Assembly (NCBI GenBank): GCA_946481695.1
Contig: CAMLON010000003.1
Coordinates: 49,046-113,045, forward strand
Reading direction: 5' to 3'
DNA length: 64,000 bases
Origin: an uncultured Bartonella sp.
GTDB lineage: Bacteria > Pseudomonadota > Alphaproteobacteria > Rhizobiales > Rhizobiaceae
Part shown: positions 1 to 9,705 of the stretch, in pieces
How the letters are laid out: every line of letters starts with the position of its first letter
How positions within the stretch are numbered: position 1 is the stretch's first letter
The notes under the pieces: generated by a model
Database searches by the model: none
The model's input: the letters and a program-made list of their open reading frames with translations, nothing else
What the model was told of the DNA's origin: nothing
Translations under genes and position numbers: made by a program

Positions 1-165
1 ATCGGTGCTCTGCCCGGCGTTATCGGTTCGTTAGAAGCCATGGAAGCCATAAAAATCATCACCGGTTGCGGTGAACCGCTTGTCGGAAGACTGCTCCTTT
101 ACGACGGGTTATCAGCCCGTTTCGAAACAATCCGCTATAAAAAAAGAGCGCAGAGACAAAAATAA
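1..165 (+). CDS. ThiF/MoeB/HesA-family adenylyltransferase, C-terminal fragment
   Basis: Open from the first base in frame 1 to a TAA at 163-165, so only about 54 C-terminal residues are present. The visible segment includes GALPGVIGSLEAMEAIK followed by a glycine-rich turn and a YDGLSARFETI-type ending. This is the characteristic C-terminal part of E1-like enzymes of the MoeB/ThiF family, which adenylate the C-terminus of a small sulfur-carrier protein in molybdopterin or thiamine synthesis. MoeB and ThiF cannot be told apart from this fragment, and the catalytic cysteine and nucleotide-binding loop lie outside the window. Confidence 0.75.
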   Translation: MGALPGVIGSLEAMEAIKIITGCGEPLVGRLLLYDGLSARFETIRYKKRAQRQK

Positions 166-278
166 AAACGCTGTTTTTTATTTTAAAACAACGCCTCTCG
201 AAGCACGCAATTTGTTAGCTCCGTCTTTCTAATAAAGTCGGGCCATTTTGAATGTCGGGACCACTTATTCTGAAAGGA

Positions 279-512
279 CTATTTCTGTTTATCGGTCGAC
301 AAATTGTCGGAAGCAATGTTCTTTTCCAATAATGGACTGTCGGAGTCCGATAATGGACCGTTATAATCTTCAAGATTACCCGCATCGAGAAGCGTTTCAT
401 TGGTTTTATAGGCATTGCCATCCGGCATGGTCTCGTGACGGCGCTCATACCTATTTTCTGACCTGTTTTTATGGTCGGGTGACTTTGGCTCATTTTTATG
501 TGCTTTTGTCAT
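279..512 (-). CDS. Small hydrophilic hypothetical protein (77 aa)
   Basis: No family recognised. The reading frame has an ATG at 512-510 preceded by AGGAGA eight bases upstream, a near-ideal ribosome binding site; this is the main reason to believe it. The protein is highly polar, rich in Lys, Asn, Asp, Glu and Ser, with no membrane segment and no cysteine. It is probably disordered. Two other frames are open over the same bases but lack such a site. It stands alone between the MoeB/ThiF fragment and the yej operon. It could be a spurious frame. Confidence 0.5.
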   Translation of the reverse strand: MTKAHKNEPKSPDHKNRSENRYERRHETMPDGNAYKTNETLLDAGNLEDYNGPLSDSDSPLLEKNIASDNLSTDKQK

Positions 513-513
513 A

Positions 514-998
514 ATGTCTTTCTCCTGTCCGTCTGATAGGTAAAAGACATTGAGCGGATTAAAAACTTTTCAAGGCTATAAGCTTTATTTCGTTGAAAGC
601 TCTAATGCTCTTTCATAACCTCGGCACAACACTTCCGACGATAGCCGGCTTTAAAACCCGAGAAATCCTCTCTTATGCGCTTTGTTCAACAAAAAAGTAA
701 TTTCGAGAATTGTTATTTCACGAGGCTATTTTAGCCATGTGATGCAATAATATCGCCTGAACGTTTCTGCTGAGGTTTTATTGCCCCATTTTTTATTTCA
801 CGCAAAGAAAGCACAAGAAAATTTCAAAATTTTTGAAAGCAGAGATTCGACCAATTAGATAACTTTGCCAATCAAAAAGCTGGACGATCTAAAACTGGCT
901 AACCAAAAAACTTCGCCAATAAAAAAACCGCCCGATCGGTTTTGGTAAGCAGACATAGAATTTTCGCTTTGCTTGCCTGTGTTCAAGCTTGATAAATA
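514..998. other. Non-coding stretch between the small ORF and yejF
   Basis: AT-rich intergenic DNA. The part near 860-945 carries two imperfect copies of an AACTTYGCCAAT-like block (861-872 and 909-920) and the yejF terminator. The rest shows no credible gene, RNA gene or long repeat. Confidence 0.6.
921..945 (-). terminator. Rho-independent terminator after yejF
   Basis: On the minus strand AAAACCG and CGGTTTT form a 7-bp stem (937-943 with 924-930) around a 6-base loop, followed by a run of T. It lies about 55 bases beyond the yejF stop and fits termination of the yej operon. Confidence 0.6.
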
Positions 999-2624
999 TC
1001 AATCATCATCAATGTTATGCTTATCAACGCTTAAATCGAAAGCGGCATTCATCAAAGCTCTGGTATATTCGGTTTTCGGTGATGAAAACACTTCTTCTGC
1101 CGGTCCATGTTCAACCATTTGACCATTTCTCATGACAATAAGATCATTGGCCAATGCTTTGACAACTTTCAGATCATGGCTGATAAAAAGATAGGCAAGA
1201 TTGTGTTTTTGTTGAAGAGTGCGCAACAAATCGACCACCTGTGCCTGAACGCTCATATCAAGAGCCGATGTCGGTTCATCGAGCATCACAAAACGCGGAT
1301 TGAGAACCATGGCGCGGGCTATCGCGATGCGTTGACGTTGACCACCGGAAAACTCGTGCGGATAACGATTGCGCGTTTCAGGATCAAGATCGACTTCTTC
1401 TAAAGCGCGGACAACACGCTCATCGCGTTCTTCGTAATTCAAATTTTTCTCGTGAATGAGCAGCCCCTCGGCGATAATTTCACCGACCGACATTCTTGGC
1501 GACAGCGAGCCGAACGGATCCTGAAAAACAATCTGGATATGACGGCGCAAAGGTCGCATCTGTTTGAAGGAAAAATGTTCAATATCTTTCCCGTTAAAAC
1601 GGATATGGCCTTGTGAAGAAATCATACGAGTGAGCGCGAGACCCAGTGTGGTTTTTCCCGAACCGGATTCGCCAACAACGCCCAAAGTCTGTCCTTCACG
1701 TATGGTCACGTCAATATCATTAACCGCCTTGATGTAATCGACCGTGCGGCGGAAAAAACCTTTTTTAACCGGAAACCAGACCCTGACCTTTTCCCCTTCC
1801 ATAACAACAGGAGCATTTTTATCGGCTTTCGGCGGGTTTCCTTTCGGCTCTGCGGCAAGCAGTTTTTTGGTATAGTCATGTTGCGGATGACTGAATATGT
1901 CGGCGGTTTTTCCTGTTTCAACAATTTTTCCGCCGGTCATGACACAAACACGGTCGGCAAATTTCCTCACAATTCCGAGATTATGGGTAATAAAGAGCAT
2001 AGACATCGAACGCTCTTGCTTGAGCTTTTCAAGAAGTTCGAGAATTTGCGCCTGCACTGTCACATCAAGTGCGGTTGTCGGCTCGTCGGCGATAAGAAGT
2101 TTCGGATTATTGGCAAGTGCCATTGCAATCATAACGCGTTGCCGCTGACCGCCGGATAATTGATGGGGAAATGACGACAAGCGTTTTTCCGGCTCGCGGA
2201 TTCCCACTTGTGTGAGAAGCTCGATCGTGCGTTGGCGAGCGTCTTTATCCGACATGCCCTCGTGAACTTTCATCACCTCGCTCACTTGCCGCTCCACTGT
2301 GTGAAGGGGATTGAGCGAAGTCATCGGTTCCTGAAAAATCATTGCAATGTCTTTACCGCGAACTTTCTGCAAAGATTTTTCATCAAGCTTCATTAAATCC
2401 TTATTGTCAAAAAAGATTTCGCCTGAAGGGTGGCTTGCCATCGGATAGGATAAAAGCTTCAGAATAGAAAGCGCGGTTACAGACTTTCCCGAACCCGACT
2501 CGCCGACAAGCGCGAGTGTTTCACCGGAATTGATGTCAAACGAGACGTGATCGACGGCAAGTGTTTCCTTGCCATCCTGACGAAACATCACTGAAAGATC
2601 GCGAACACTAAGCAAAGCTGTCAT
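999..2624 (-). CDS. yejF: Peptide ABC transporter, duplicated ATP-binding subunit YejF
   Basis: ATPase of an oligopeptide importer; a single chain carries two nucleotide-binding domains, as in E. coli YejF. The first half has Walker A GESGSGKS at residues 41-48, the signature LSGGQRQR at 156-163 and Walker B LLIADEPT at 176-183. The second half repeats this, with Walker A GESGSGKT at 318-325. Length (541 aa) is normal for the family. The ATG overlaps the yejE stop by four bases (ATGA), indicating translational coupling. In related bacteria Yej systems import peptides such as microcin C and affect resistance to antimicrobial peptides; the substrate here is inferred only. Confidence 0.95.
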   Translation of the reverse strand: MTALLSVRDLSVMFRQDGKETLAVDHVSFDINSGETLALVGESGSGKSVTALSILKLLSYPMASHPSGEIFFDNKDLMKLDEKSLQKVRGKDIAMIFQEPMTSLNPLHTVERQVSEVMKVHEGMSDKDARQRTIELLTQVGIREPEKRLSSFPHQLSGGQRQRVMIAMALANNPKLLIADEPTTALDVTVQAQILELLEKLKQERSMSMLFITHNLGIVRKFADRVCVMTGGKIVETGKTADIFSHPQHDYTKKLLAAEPKGNPPKADKNAPVVMEGEKVRVWFPVKKGFFRRTVDYIKAVNDIDVTIREGQTLGVVGESGSGKTTLGLALTRMISSQGHIRFNGKDIEHFSFKQMRPLRRHIQIVFQDPFGSLSPRMSVGEIIAEGLLIHEKNLNYEERDERVVRALEEVDLDPETRNRYPHEFSGGQRQRIAIARAMVLNPRFVMLDEPTSALDMSVQAQVVDLLRTLQQKHNLAYLFISHDLKVVKALANDLIVMRNGQMVEHGPAEEVFSSPKTEYTRALMNAAFDLSVDKHNIDDD

Positions 2625-3781
2625 TGGAATGTCTTCCTCGGATCGAAAGCATCACGGGCGGCTTCACCGATAAAAGCCAGAAGCGACAACATGACCGCAA
2701 TAGCAACAAAGCCGGTAATGCCAATCCACGGAGCATTGAGATTGGTCGCCGCCTGCCGCATGAGTTCTCCAAGCGAGGCAGACCCCGGAGGCAAACCGAA
2801 ACCGAGATAGTCAAGCGCAGTCAAGGTCGAGATACCGGCTGTCAACAAAAATGGCAAATAGGTAAGTGCCGCAACCATGGCATTGGGGAGAAGATGGCGT
2901 ATCATAATCGTGATATTGGGCACGCCCAGCGCCCTTGCCGCATTGACATATTCAAAATTTCTTGCCCGCAAAAATTCTGCACGCACCACGCCCACCAGCG
3001 CCACCCACTGGAATAACAACATAATGCCCAACAGAACCCAGAAGCCCTGGGCGAGAACCGCCGCCATAATGATGATGAGATAAAGCGCGGGAACCGAAGA
3101 CCAGATTTCGATGAAACGCTGGAAAATGAGATCGACCCAACCACCGAAATATCCCTGCACTGCACCGGCAGCAATGCCGATAATCGAAGAAACCGCCGTC
3201 AAGATAACCGTAAACAATATGGAAACACGAAAGCCGTAAAGCACACGCGCAAAAACATCACGTGTCTGGTCATCTGTACCAAGCCAGTTCCAGTTTCCGA
3301 TTGTGCATTCGGGATCCTTTGCACCGAGAGCGTAATTCTTGCACCGTTCGTCTTTACTTTGGAGCCAGAATGGCGGAGCCAGCGCAACAGGCTTGTTGCC
3401 GACTGTTGTATCATAGGAATAGTGCACCGGCGGCCATATGGCCCAGCCATGTTCGTTGATTTCTTTTTTGATATAATCTTCCCGGAAATCAACCGTTGCA
3501 AGGACGCCGCCAAACTTGGAATCGGGATAATCGAAAAGCACCGGAAAAAGCAGTTCGCCCTTATAGGATGCGATAATCGGCCGGTCATTTGCAATGAAAT
3601 TGGCACCGAAAGAAAAGAGGCAAAGAATAAGGAAAATCCACAACGACCACCAGCCGCGGCGGTTTTTTTTGAAGTTTCTCCAGCGCCGTTCATTAAGCGG
3701 CGACAATAACGGTCTTTTGTTGCGGCGGGGTTTTACTGGCTTTGCCGCGTCGATTATCTGTCGGGAAGGTTGTTTGCTCAT
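2621..3781 (-). CDS. yejE: Peptide ABC transporter permease YejE
   Basis: Inner-membrane permease of the DppC/OppC type. The N-terminus is basic and cytoplasmic, with one membrane span near residues 45-65, then a long periplasmic segment with WNWLGTDDQTRDVFARVLYG, and a C-terminal block of about five spans with the BPD-type EAA-loop region (ARALGVPNITIMIRHLLPN). The ATG at 3781 is preferred over an in-frame TTG one codon earlier. It overlaps the yejB stop by one base (TGATG). It pairs with YejB to form the channel powered by YejF. Confidence 0.93.
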   Translation of the reverse strand: MSKQPSRQIIDAAKPVKPRRNKRPLLSPLNERRWRNFKKNRRGWWSLWIFLILCLFSFGANFIANDRPIIASYKGELLFPVLFDYPDSKFGGVLATVDFREDYIKKEINEHGWAIWPPVHYSYDTTVGNKPVALAPPFWLQSKDERCKNYALGAKDPECTIGNWNWLGTDDQTRDVFARVLYGFRVSILFTVILTAVSSIIGIAAGAVQGYFGGWVDLIFQRFIEIWSSVPALYLIIIMAAVLAQGFWVLLGIMLLFQWVALVGVVRAEFLRARNFEYVNAARALGVPNITIMIRHLLPNAMVAALTYLPFLLTAGISTLTALDYLGFGLPPGSASLGELMRQAATNLNAPWIGITGFVAIAVMLSLLAFIGEAARDAFDPRKTFQ

Positions 3782-4887
3782 CAAACGTCCCTCTTCTCGA
3801 AATCGATACGTGGATCGACAAGCATGTATGTGAGGTCGGAAATAAGGCTCACAACAAGCCCGATCAACGAGAAAATATAGAGCGAGCCGAACACGACCGG
3901 ATAATCACGATTGACAATGGATGTATAGCTTAAAAGCCCCATTCCGTTTAACGAATATAGCATTTCGATAAGCAGTGAACCGGTGAAAAATGAAGCGATG
4001 AAAGCTGCCGGAAAACTTGCAATGACAACAAGCATGGCGTTGCGGAAAACATGCCCGTAAAGAACTGCGTGTTCGCTTAAACCTTTTGCCCGTGCCGTGA
4101 CCACATATTGCTTTCTGATTTCTTCCAGAAAACAATTTTTGGTCAGCAATGTTGTGGTGGCGAAAGCCGAAATAACCATAGCTGTGAGTGGCAAAGCAAG
4201 ATGGTGGAAATAATCCAGAATTTTGCCGCCAAGCGACAATTCATCAAAATTTTCCGATGTCAAATGGCTTAATGGAAACCAGTCGAAAAATGACCCTCCG
4301 GCAAAAAGCACCATTAACAGAATACCGAACAGGAAACTCGGTATTGCATAGCCGATAATGATAACGGCACTTGTCCATATATCGAATGTGGAGCCATCCT
4401 TGACGGCCTTTCGGATACCGAGAGGAATGGAAATTGCGTAAGAAATCAACAATTGCCACAGCCCTAAAGAAATCGAAACAGGCAAGGCACCTTTAATAAG
4501 ATCCACAACAGAACGACCTTGCGTATAGGAATCCCCGAAATCGAAACGGATATAATTCCACAACATCGTGAAATAACGTTCAAGCGGAGGTTTATCAAAA
4601 CCGAACTGTTTTTCGAGTTTTGCTATAAATTCCGGATCAAGGCCGCGTGCACCACGATATTTTGCACTCGCGTCGCTACCCTGAAACGTTACTTCCGATG
4701 AAAGCCCGAGATCGCCACCACCGCCGGCAACCCGTCCCATGGCATCGCCGCCGGTCCCTTGCAATTGCGCAATAATATTCTCGATAGGACCACCGGGAGT
4801 AAATTGCACAATGACAAATGTCACCGTTAAAATGCCGATCAATGTCGGTATAATCAGCAGCAAACGCCGCGCTATATAGGCCGCCAT
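3781..4887 (-). CDS. yejB: Peptide ABC transporter permease YejB
   Basis: Inner-membrane permease of the DppB/OppB type. It begins with [19 protein letters not shown], a typical first span, followed by a periplasmic insert of about 80 residues and further spans. An EAA-type loop ([22 protein letters not shown]) contacts the ATPase. At 368 aa it matches the YejB subgroup, which is longer than DppB because of the insert after the first span. It is followed directly by yejE and yejF and preceded, 168 bases upstream, by the binding protein gene yejA. Confidence 0.93.
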   Translation of the reverse strand: MAAYIARRLLLIIPTLIGILTVTFVIVQFTPGGPIENIIAQLQGTGGDAMGRVAGGGGDLGLSSEVTFQGSDASAKYRGARGLDPEFIAKLEKQFGFDKPPLERYFTMLWNYIRFDFGDSYTQGRSVVDLIKGALPVSISLGLWQLLISYAISIPLGIRKAVKDGSTFDIWTSAVIIIGYAIPSFLFGILLMVLFAGGSFFDWFPLSHLTSENFDELSLGGKILDYFHHLALPLTAMVISAFATTTLLTKNCFLEEIRKQYVVTARAKGLSEHAVLYGHVFRNAMLVVIASFPAAFIASFFTGSLLIEMLYSLNGMGLLSYTSIVNRDYPVVFGSLYIFSLIGLVVSLISDLTYMLVDPRIDFEKRDV

Positions 4888-5055
4888 ATGTTTCTTTCAT
4901 CCTTTTTCCGGTATGAGTTTTGTTACGCCCGCAACATGCGAATCAAACCGGTGCGTTCAATTGAACCCCTATTCTGGAACATTTATGGTAAACAAATGAC
5001 AAACAGCCGATTTCACAGCAATTCCGGTTCTTGGCAATTCTAGTACACCGCAGTT

Positions 5056-6879
5056 CTAGTTTTTGTCTTTCTTCACCCACCATGAGGGAATATCAACGCC
5101 GCTTGCTTCCGGTTGCGGTTCGGGAATGCCGAATTTGTCCCAATAGGCAATATTGAGATGTTCGGCATACCATTGGGGAATAACGTAATAATTCCACAAC
5201 AAAACACGGTCGAGAGCGCGGGTTGCAGCAACGAGTTCCTCACGATCTTTTGCATAGATGACACGTTCGATGAGTTTATCGACAGCCGGATTTTTAATGC
5301 CCGCAACATTATAGCTTCCCTGCCGGTCAGCGGCTTTCGAGCCCCAATATTCCAATTGTTCATTGCCGGGTGAATCGCTTTGGCCGATAACCTTGATGAC
5401 AAGATCGAAATCGAAATTCGCTTCGCGATTTTGATATTGTGATGCGTCGACAACGCGCATGGATGCATCGATTCCCAAACGTTGAAGATTGGCTATAAAA
5501 GGTGCTGTCGCACGCTCGAATGCCATATCACTCAGCATCACTTCCAATGTGAAAACTTCGCCCTTTTTATTCACAAGCCGGTTCTCTTCCAGATGCCAAC
5601 CGGCTTCATTCAACAAACGCATGGCTTCTGTCAGATAGCGCCTTGATGAATCGGGCTTGTCATAAACGGGGTTGGAAAAGGGTGTGGTAAAGACTTCGGC
5701 CGGCACTTCATCTTTGACCGTTTCAAGAATTTCAAGTTCCTTCCCCTGCGGCAAACCTTTTGCCGCCAGATCAAGCCCGTCAAAATAGCTTGAGATCCGA
5801 TGATAATCATTAAAAAACAACGATTTATTGAGAGACTCGAAGTCAAAAGCGAGGTTGAGTGCCTGACGCACGCGCCGGTCGGCAAATTGCGGGCGGCGGG
5901 TATTGATAAAGAATCCTTGCATACGTCCCGAGCCATGAAAGGCGAAACTGCGCCGGATAATTTGCCCGTTTTTGACCGCAGGAAAATCATAGCTCTGGTT
6001 CCAGCGCTGGATACGGTTTTCCAAATTCCAGTCGACGAGATTACCTTTTTTGAAAGCTTCCCACGCGGCGTTCGGATCAAGAAAATAGCTATAATGCTCT
6101 TTATCAAAATTGAACCGTCCACGATTGACCGGTAGATCGGCTGCCCAATAGTTTTTAACCCTTTTCCACGTGATCGATTTTCCGGCTATAAAACTTTCAA
6201 CTTCGTAAGGCCCTGACCCCAACGGTATTTCGAGAGTTGGGGCAGTGATATCCCGTTTTTTACCCGTTTCATCGGTTCCTTCCCACCAATGTTGTGGTAA
6301 AACCGGCATTTGCCCCATCACATAAGGGAGTTCGCGATTGCCTTTTTCTTCAAACACAAAGGTGACTTCATTTTCACCGGTTTTTTCGGCTTTTTTGACC
6401 GAATGATAATAATTGTTGAAAAATGGCGAATTGCTTTTCAAAACATTGAAGCTCCACACCACATCCTCGGCAGTAATGGGGCGACCGTCATGCCATCGGG
6501 CTTTTTTGTTCAAGCGGAATTTTACCCACGAAAAATCGTCCGGATATTGTGCAGCCTCGGCAATAAGGGGATAATTGACCGACGTTTCTTCGGTCGAAGG
6601 TGCCATCAGTGTATCATATTGTTCCCCGCCGCCGCGGGAAGAAAAACCCGCTGCAGGTGTACCTGTAACAATATAAGGGTTGAAACTGTTGAATGTGCCG
6701 GTGCGACTATCGTTAAAAGTGCCGCCTTTGGGCGCATTCACATTGACATAATCATAGTGGGTAAAATTGGCGCCATATTTGGGTTCAACTCCGAGAGACA
6801 GGCTCGTGCGCCACTCGGGATCGGCGATAGCTATACTATTAAGGGCGAAAAAGAGACAAAAAGCCAATCCGAGTTTCAT
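5056..6879 (-). CDS. yejA: Periplasmic peptide-binding protein YejA
   Basis: Solute-binding protein of family 5 (SBP_bac_5) that delivers peptides to YejBE. From the ATG at 6879 the product is 607 aa and starts directly with a signal peptide, MKLGLAFCLFFALNSIAIA, cleaved before DPEW. An in-frame TTG ten codons upstream is less likely: GGGGA sits four bases before this ATG and the signal peptide begins there. Family features include FNSFNPYI near the N-terminus, WHDGRPITAEDVVWSFN and LNLAFDFESLNKSLFF. It is the first gene of the yejABEF set and lies 59 bases downstream of the cytochrome gene on the same strand. Confidence 0.93.
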   Translation of the reverse strand: MKLGLAFCLFFALNSIAIADPEWRTSLSLGVEPKYGANFTHYDYVNVNAPKGGTFNDSRTGTFNSFNPYIVTGTPAAGFSSRGGGEQYDTLMAPSTEETSVNYPLIAEAAQYPDDFSWVKFRLNKKARWHDGRPITAEDVVWSFNVLKSNSPFFNNYYHSVKKAEKTGENEVTFVFEEKGNRELPYVMGQMPVLPQHWWEGTDETGKKRDITAPTLEIPLGSGPYEVESFIAGKSITWKRVKNYWAADLPVNRGRFNFDKEHYSYFLDPNAAWEAFKKGNLVDWNLENRIQRWNQSYDFPAVKNGQIIRRSFAFHGSGRMQGFFINTRRPQFADRRVRQALNLAFDFESLNKSLFFNDYHRISSYFDGLDLAAKGLPQGKELEILETVKDEVPAEVFTTPFSNPVYDKPDSSRRYLTEAMRLLNEAGWHLEENRLVNKKGEVFTLEVMLSDMAFERATAPFIANLQRLGIDASMRVVDASQYQNREANFDFDLVIKVIGQSDSPGNEQLEYWGSKAADRQGSYNVAGIKNPAVDKLIERVIYAKDREELVAATRALDRVLLWNYYVIPQWYAEHLNIAYWDKFGIPEPQPEASGVDIPSWWVKKDKN

Positions 6880-6938
6880 CAAATCCCCAATCGATTTCAA
6901 GATAGCCAATAGAAAACAGATTTTATTGATTGTTATTC

Positions 6939-7484
6939 TTAAGGGGTTAAATGTGGCAATTCAACAGGCTCATCGGAAAGACTACGTAGATATAGAATAA
7001 GATCGGCTCTATCCTTTTCATCTTTCACACCGTTGAAAGCCATGGCAGTTCCGGGAATATATTTGCCCGGAGAAGCAAGATAGGCGTCAAGTGTTGCAAA
7101 GTCCCATCTCTTGCCATTTTCTGCCCGCATAGCGCGCGAATAGGTGTATTCCGAAACGGAAGCAAATGGCCTTCCCACTATTCCATATAAGGGTGGGCCA
7201 ACACGCGCAGGGCCATTTTTTGCCGGTGTATGGCATAAACCACATTGGCCGAATACTTTGCGGCCATTTTCTATATCAGCCTGTTGAAGCCTTGTCGCCA
7301 GTGATATTTGTTGTTTCGGCTCTACCTTTTCGGTAACCGGTGCTTCCTCACCACTAATAGGATAAACGATTTTTGCCGGTTGCTGATGGTCATAAACAAG
7401 GTCACTGCCATAAACGATTAGAAAAAGAAAAACAGCCCAGAGAAGACAGGCGGCGATAAGGTCATTGACAGTGGATACCTTCAT
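6939..7484 (-). CDS. Membrane-anchored class I cytochrome c
   Basis: Electron carrier tethered to the inner membrane, with its heme domain in the periplasm. Residues 9-28 form an uncleaved hydrophobic anchor and a proline-rich linker follows. The heme site is CGLCH at 81-85 (Cys81, Cys84, His85) and the distal ligand is probably Met148 in PGTAMAF. The domain resembles mitochondrial cytochrome c and rhizobial CycM, which passes electrons from the bc1 complex to a cytochrome c oxidase. It is divergent from kdsB, a neighbourhood seen in related Rhizobiales. Heme attachment would need the Ccm system, part of which is encoded at 62-64 kb. Confidence 0.85.
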   Translation of the reverse strand: MKVSTVNDLIAACLLWAVFLFLIVYGSDLVYDHQQPAKIVYPISGEEAPVTEKVEPKQQISLATRLQQADIENGRKVFGQCGLCHTPAKNGPARVGPPLYGIVGRPFASVSEYTYSRAMRAENGKRWDFATLDAYLASPGKYIPGTAMAFNGVKDEKDRADLILYLRSLSDEPVELPHLTP

Positions 7485-7505
7485 AAAAAATTCGGTCGCT
7501 TAAAT

Positions 7506-7559
7506 TTTATAGATGTTGAAAATTTAAGTCTTTTGCGTCATCAACGCAACATCTATAAA
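7506..7559. promoter_or_regulatory. Nested inverted repeats between cytochrome c and kdsB
   Basis: TTTATAGATGTTG (7506-7518) and CAACATCTATAAA (7547-7559) are perfect 13-base inverted repeats around a 28-base spacer. Inside is TTGCGT (7533-7538) with ACGCAA (7544-7549). The outer right arm and the inner right arm share CAA at 7547-7549, so the two stems exclude each other. The element lies in the 118-base divergent region, so it could be an operator or an attenuator in the kdsB leader. Confidence 0.5.
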
Positions 7560-7602
7560 TCGGATAGAATAAACTGGGATAATAATCTTCAGGACGATGA
7601 TG

Positions 7603-8343
7603 ATGGCTTTTTCTACTCTTATACTTATTCCTGCCCGCATGTCTTCAACACGACTTCCCGGAAAGCCTCTGGCCGATATTGCCGGAAAGCCGATGATTGT
7701 TCATGTTGCCGAACGCGCCAATAAGGCAAATCTCGGCAGGGTGGTTGTTGCAACCGACCATGAAGAGGTTGCCAATGCTGTCAAGGCGCATGGAATGGAA
7801 GCTGTCATGACACGTCCCGACCACCAGTCGGGTTCCGATCGTATCTATGAGGCATTAACGCTTCTTGATCCGGATAACCGTTTTGATGTCATCGTCAATG
7901 TGCAAGGTGATTTGCCAACGATTGCGCCGCATGAAATTGCCGCAGCATTGGAACCACTTGAAAACCCTGAAACGGATATTGCCACTTTAGGGGCTGAAAT
8001 TTCGGTTGAAGAGGAAAAAGTCAATCCGAATGTCGTAAAAATTGTCGGTTCGCCAATCGGAAAAACCAGATTGCGCGCCCTTTATTTTACCCGTGCAACA
8101 GCACCTTATGGCAAAGGGCCGCTTTACCACCATATCGGCCTTTATGCCTATAAACGTAAAGCACTTCAACGTTTTGTCTCGCTACAGCCTTCCTATCTTG
8201 AAAAGCGGGAAAGCCTTGAACAATTGCGCGCACTTGAAGCAGGCATGCGTATTGATGCCGAAATTATCGAAACTGTGCCTTTGGGGGTTGATACAGTCGA
8301 AGATCTCGAACATGCACGCGAAATGATCAGGGCGGGAAAATGA
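7603..8343 (+). CDS. kdsB: 3-deoxy-manno-octulosonate cytidylyltransferase (CMP-Kdo synthetase)
   Basis: Activates Kdo with CTP to CMP-Kdo in the cytoplasm, for attachment to lipid A in lipopolysaccharide synthesis. Recognised from the nucleotidyltransferase start [20 protein letters not shown], the GSDRIYEA segment, NVQGDLPTI and the [11 protein letters not shown] region near the C-terminus. Three ATG codons follow one another at 7597, 7600 and 7603. The last is chosen because AGGA at 7591-7594 is then eight bases away; the product is 246 aa, normal length. The stop overlaps the pheA start (ATGA), so both are translated from one message. Confidence 0.95.
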   Translation: MAFSTLILIPARMSSTRLPGKPLADIAGKPMIVHVAERANKANLGRVVVATDHEEVANAVKAHGMEAVMTRPDHQSGSDRIYEALTLLDPDNRFDVIVNVQGDLPTIAPHEIAAALEPLENPETDIATLGAEISVEEEKVNPNVVKIVGSPIGKTRLRALYFTRATAPYGKGPLYHHIGLYAYKRKALQRFVSLQPSYLEKRESLEQLRALEAGMRIDAEIIETVPLGVDTVEDLEHAREMIRAGK

Positions 8344-9200
8344 CAAAAACCAATAAAATAGCGTTCCAAGGTGATTACGGCGCCAATTCCGACACGGCTT
8401 GCCGGAACGTATTTCCGGATATGGAGCCGTTGCCCTGCACGACATTTGAAGATGCTTTGCATGCGGTCGAGAGCGGAGAAGCCGACCTTGGCATGATTCC
8501 GATTGAAAATACACTTGCCGGACGTGTTGCCGATATTCACCATTTGTTGCCGCAAACAAAACTCTTCATCATCGGCGAATATTTTTTACCGATCCATTTT
8601 GAATTGATGGTGTTGCCGGGTGTTAAACGTGAAGAGATAAAATCGGTTCATAGCCACATCCATGCACTGGGACAATGCCGCAAAATTATACGGGACAACC
8701 ATTGGCAGGCGGTCGTTTCATCCGATACAGCAGGTGCTGCAAAATTCATCAAGCAGGCAGGCGACCGCACACAGGCAGCCCTTGCACCAAAACTTGCCGC
8801 CAAACTTTACGGTCTGGATATTATTGAAGAAAATGTCGAAGACTCGGAAAATAATGTAACGCGTTTTGTTATCCTCTCGCGGAAAGAGATACGTGCACCA
8901 AAACCCGAAAACGGCGAAAAGGTCATGACAAGTTTTCTTTTCCGTGTGCGCAACGTTCCGGCAGCACTTTATAAAGCCATGGGAGGTTTTGCGACCAATG
9001 GCGTCAACATGACCAAGCTTGAAAGCTATCAGGTTGGCGGCACATTCAATGCAACACAATTTTTTGCCGATATTGAAGGCCATCCCGATCAGCCGATGGT
9101 ACGCCTTGCTTTGGAAGAATTGGGCTTTTTCTCCACCAAGGTCAGAATAGTCGGTGTCTATCCGGCAAGTCCCGCCCGCGAAACGAAAATATATGGTTGA
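8340..9200 (+). CDS. pheA: Prephenate dehydratase
   Basis: Converts prephenate to phenylpyruvate, the committed step to phenylalanine. This is the monofunctional type without a chorismate mutase domain (286 aa). The catalytic PDT domain covers about residues 1-185, with [12 protein letters not shown] at the start, [12 protein letters not shown] and the [11 protein letters not shown] segment. The C-terminal ACT domain, about 197-280, contains [10 protein letters not shown], the phenylalanine-binding motif that gives feedback inhibition. It overlaps the kdsB stop by four bases; the kdsB-pheA pairing is familiar in Rhizobiales and reflects shared transcription rather than a shared pathway. Confidence 0.95.
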   Translation: MTKTNKIAFQGDYGANSDTACRNVFPDMEPLPCTTFEDALHAVESGEADLGMIPIENTLAGRVADIHHLLPQTKLFIIGEYFLPIHFELMVLPGVKREEIKSVHSHIHALGQCRKIIRDNHWQAVVSSDTAGAAKFIKQAGDRTQAALAPKLAAKLYGLDIIEENVEDSENNVTRFVILSRKEIRAPKPENGEKVMTSFLFRVRNVPAALYKAMGGFATNGVNMTKLESYQVGGTFNATQFFADIEGHPDQPMVRLALEELGFFSTKVRIVGVYPASPARETKIYG

Positions 9201-9705
9201 GGTTTAACGGCTCATCTAAAGCCCAATCATAATAACCGGAATTTACGAAAAGCTGTCGAATGCTATATGTGCGCTTCGCGCATGAGTTTTCGTAAGAGTA
9301 ATTATGTTATTTTAAAAACCGATAATCGATAAAACCAATCGGGATAGAAATTTCAGCCGTAACCATTATGGTTATCGGTCATCACAGATATCAAATGGTC
9401 ACCCTGTGCACGCGATTAACAAGCAAGTTTTCCGCATTTCAGGTATCACCCGCATTCTTGTGTGGAACCGAAATCCACATCTGTTGCAACAGACAATCAA
9501 TGATGGATAAAAAAGCTTTATCTCGAATGATATTATCCGTTGAATATCAGGAAAACATTCCGTGCCACTCCATTCTTGAACGAAAGAAGCTGACCGGCTT
9601 TAAACACAAAAACCATGGGTAAATAGTTTGCTAAGGCCATTCATTAGTCTACAGTCTGGTACATTTTCACAAATTGGGAAAACGCACCGGCACTAAAACG
9701 ATATC
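9201..9705. other. Intergenic region between pheA and nudC (converging genes)
   Basis: Non-coding. It holds one strong hairpin (listed separately) just after pheA. A short frame at 9368-9622 has no ribosome binding site and an unlikely composition, so I do not call it. No terminator with a clear T-run was found for nudC. Confidence 0.55.
9243..9295 (+). terminator. Long hairpin after pheA
   Basis: TTACGAAAAGCT (9243-9254) pairs with AGTTTTCGTAA (9285-9295) with one bulged base, and an inner GCGC-TTC-GCGC hairpin (9271-9281) caps it. It starts 42 bases after the pheA stop. There is no long T-run, so it may act as an RNA-stabilising 3' structure rather than a classical terminator. Confidence 0.45.

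Noticed and set aside
4955..4966. 12-bp palindrome GTTCAATTGAAC between yejA and yejB
   Set aside because: Short and AT-centred, expected by chance at this length; no other regulatory signal nearby.
9368..9622. 84-codon frame between pheA and nudC
   Set aside because: No ribosome binding site, many rare features for a protein (clustered Cys and His without pattern), no homology recognised.
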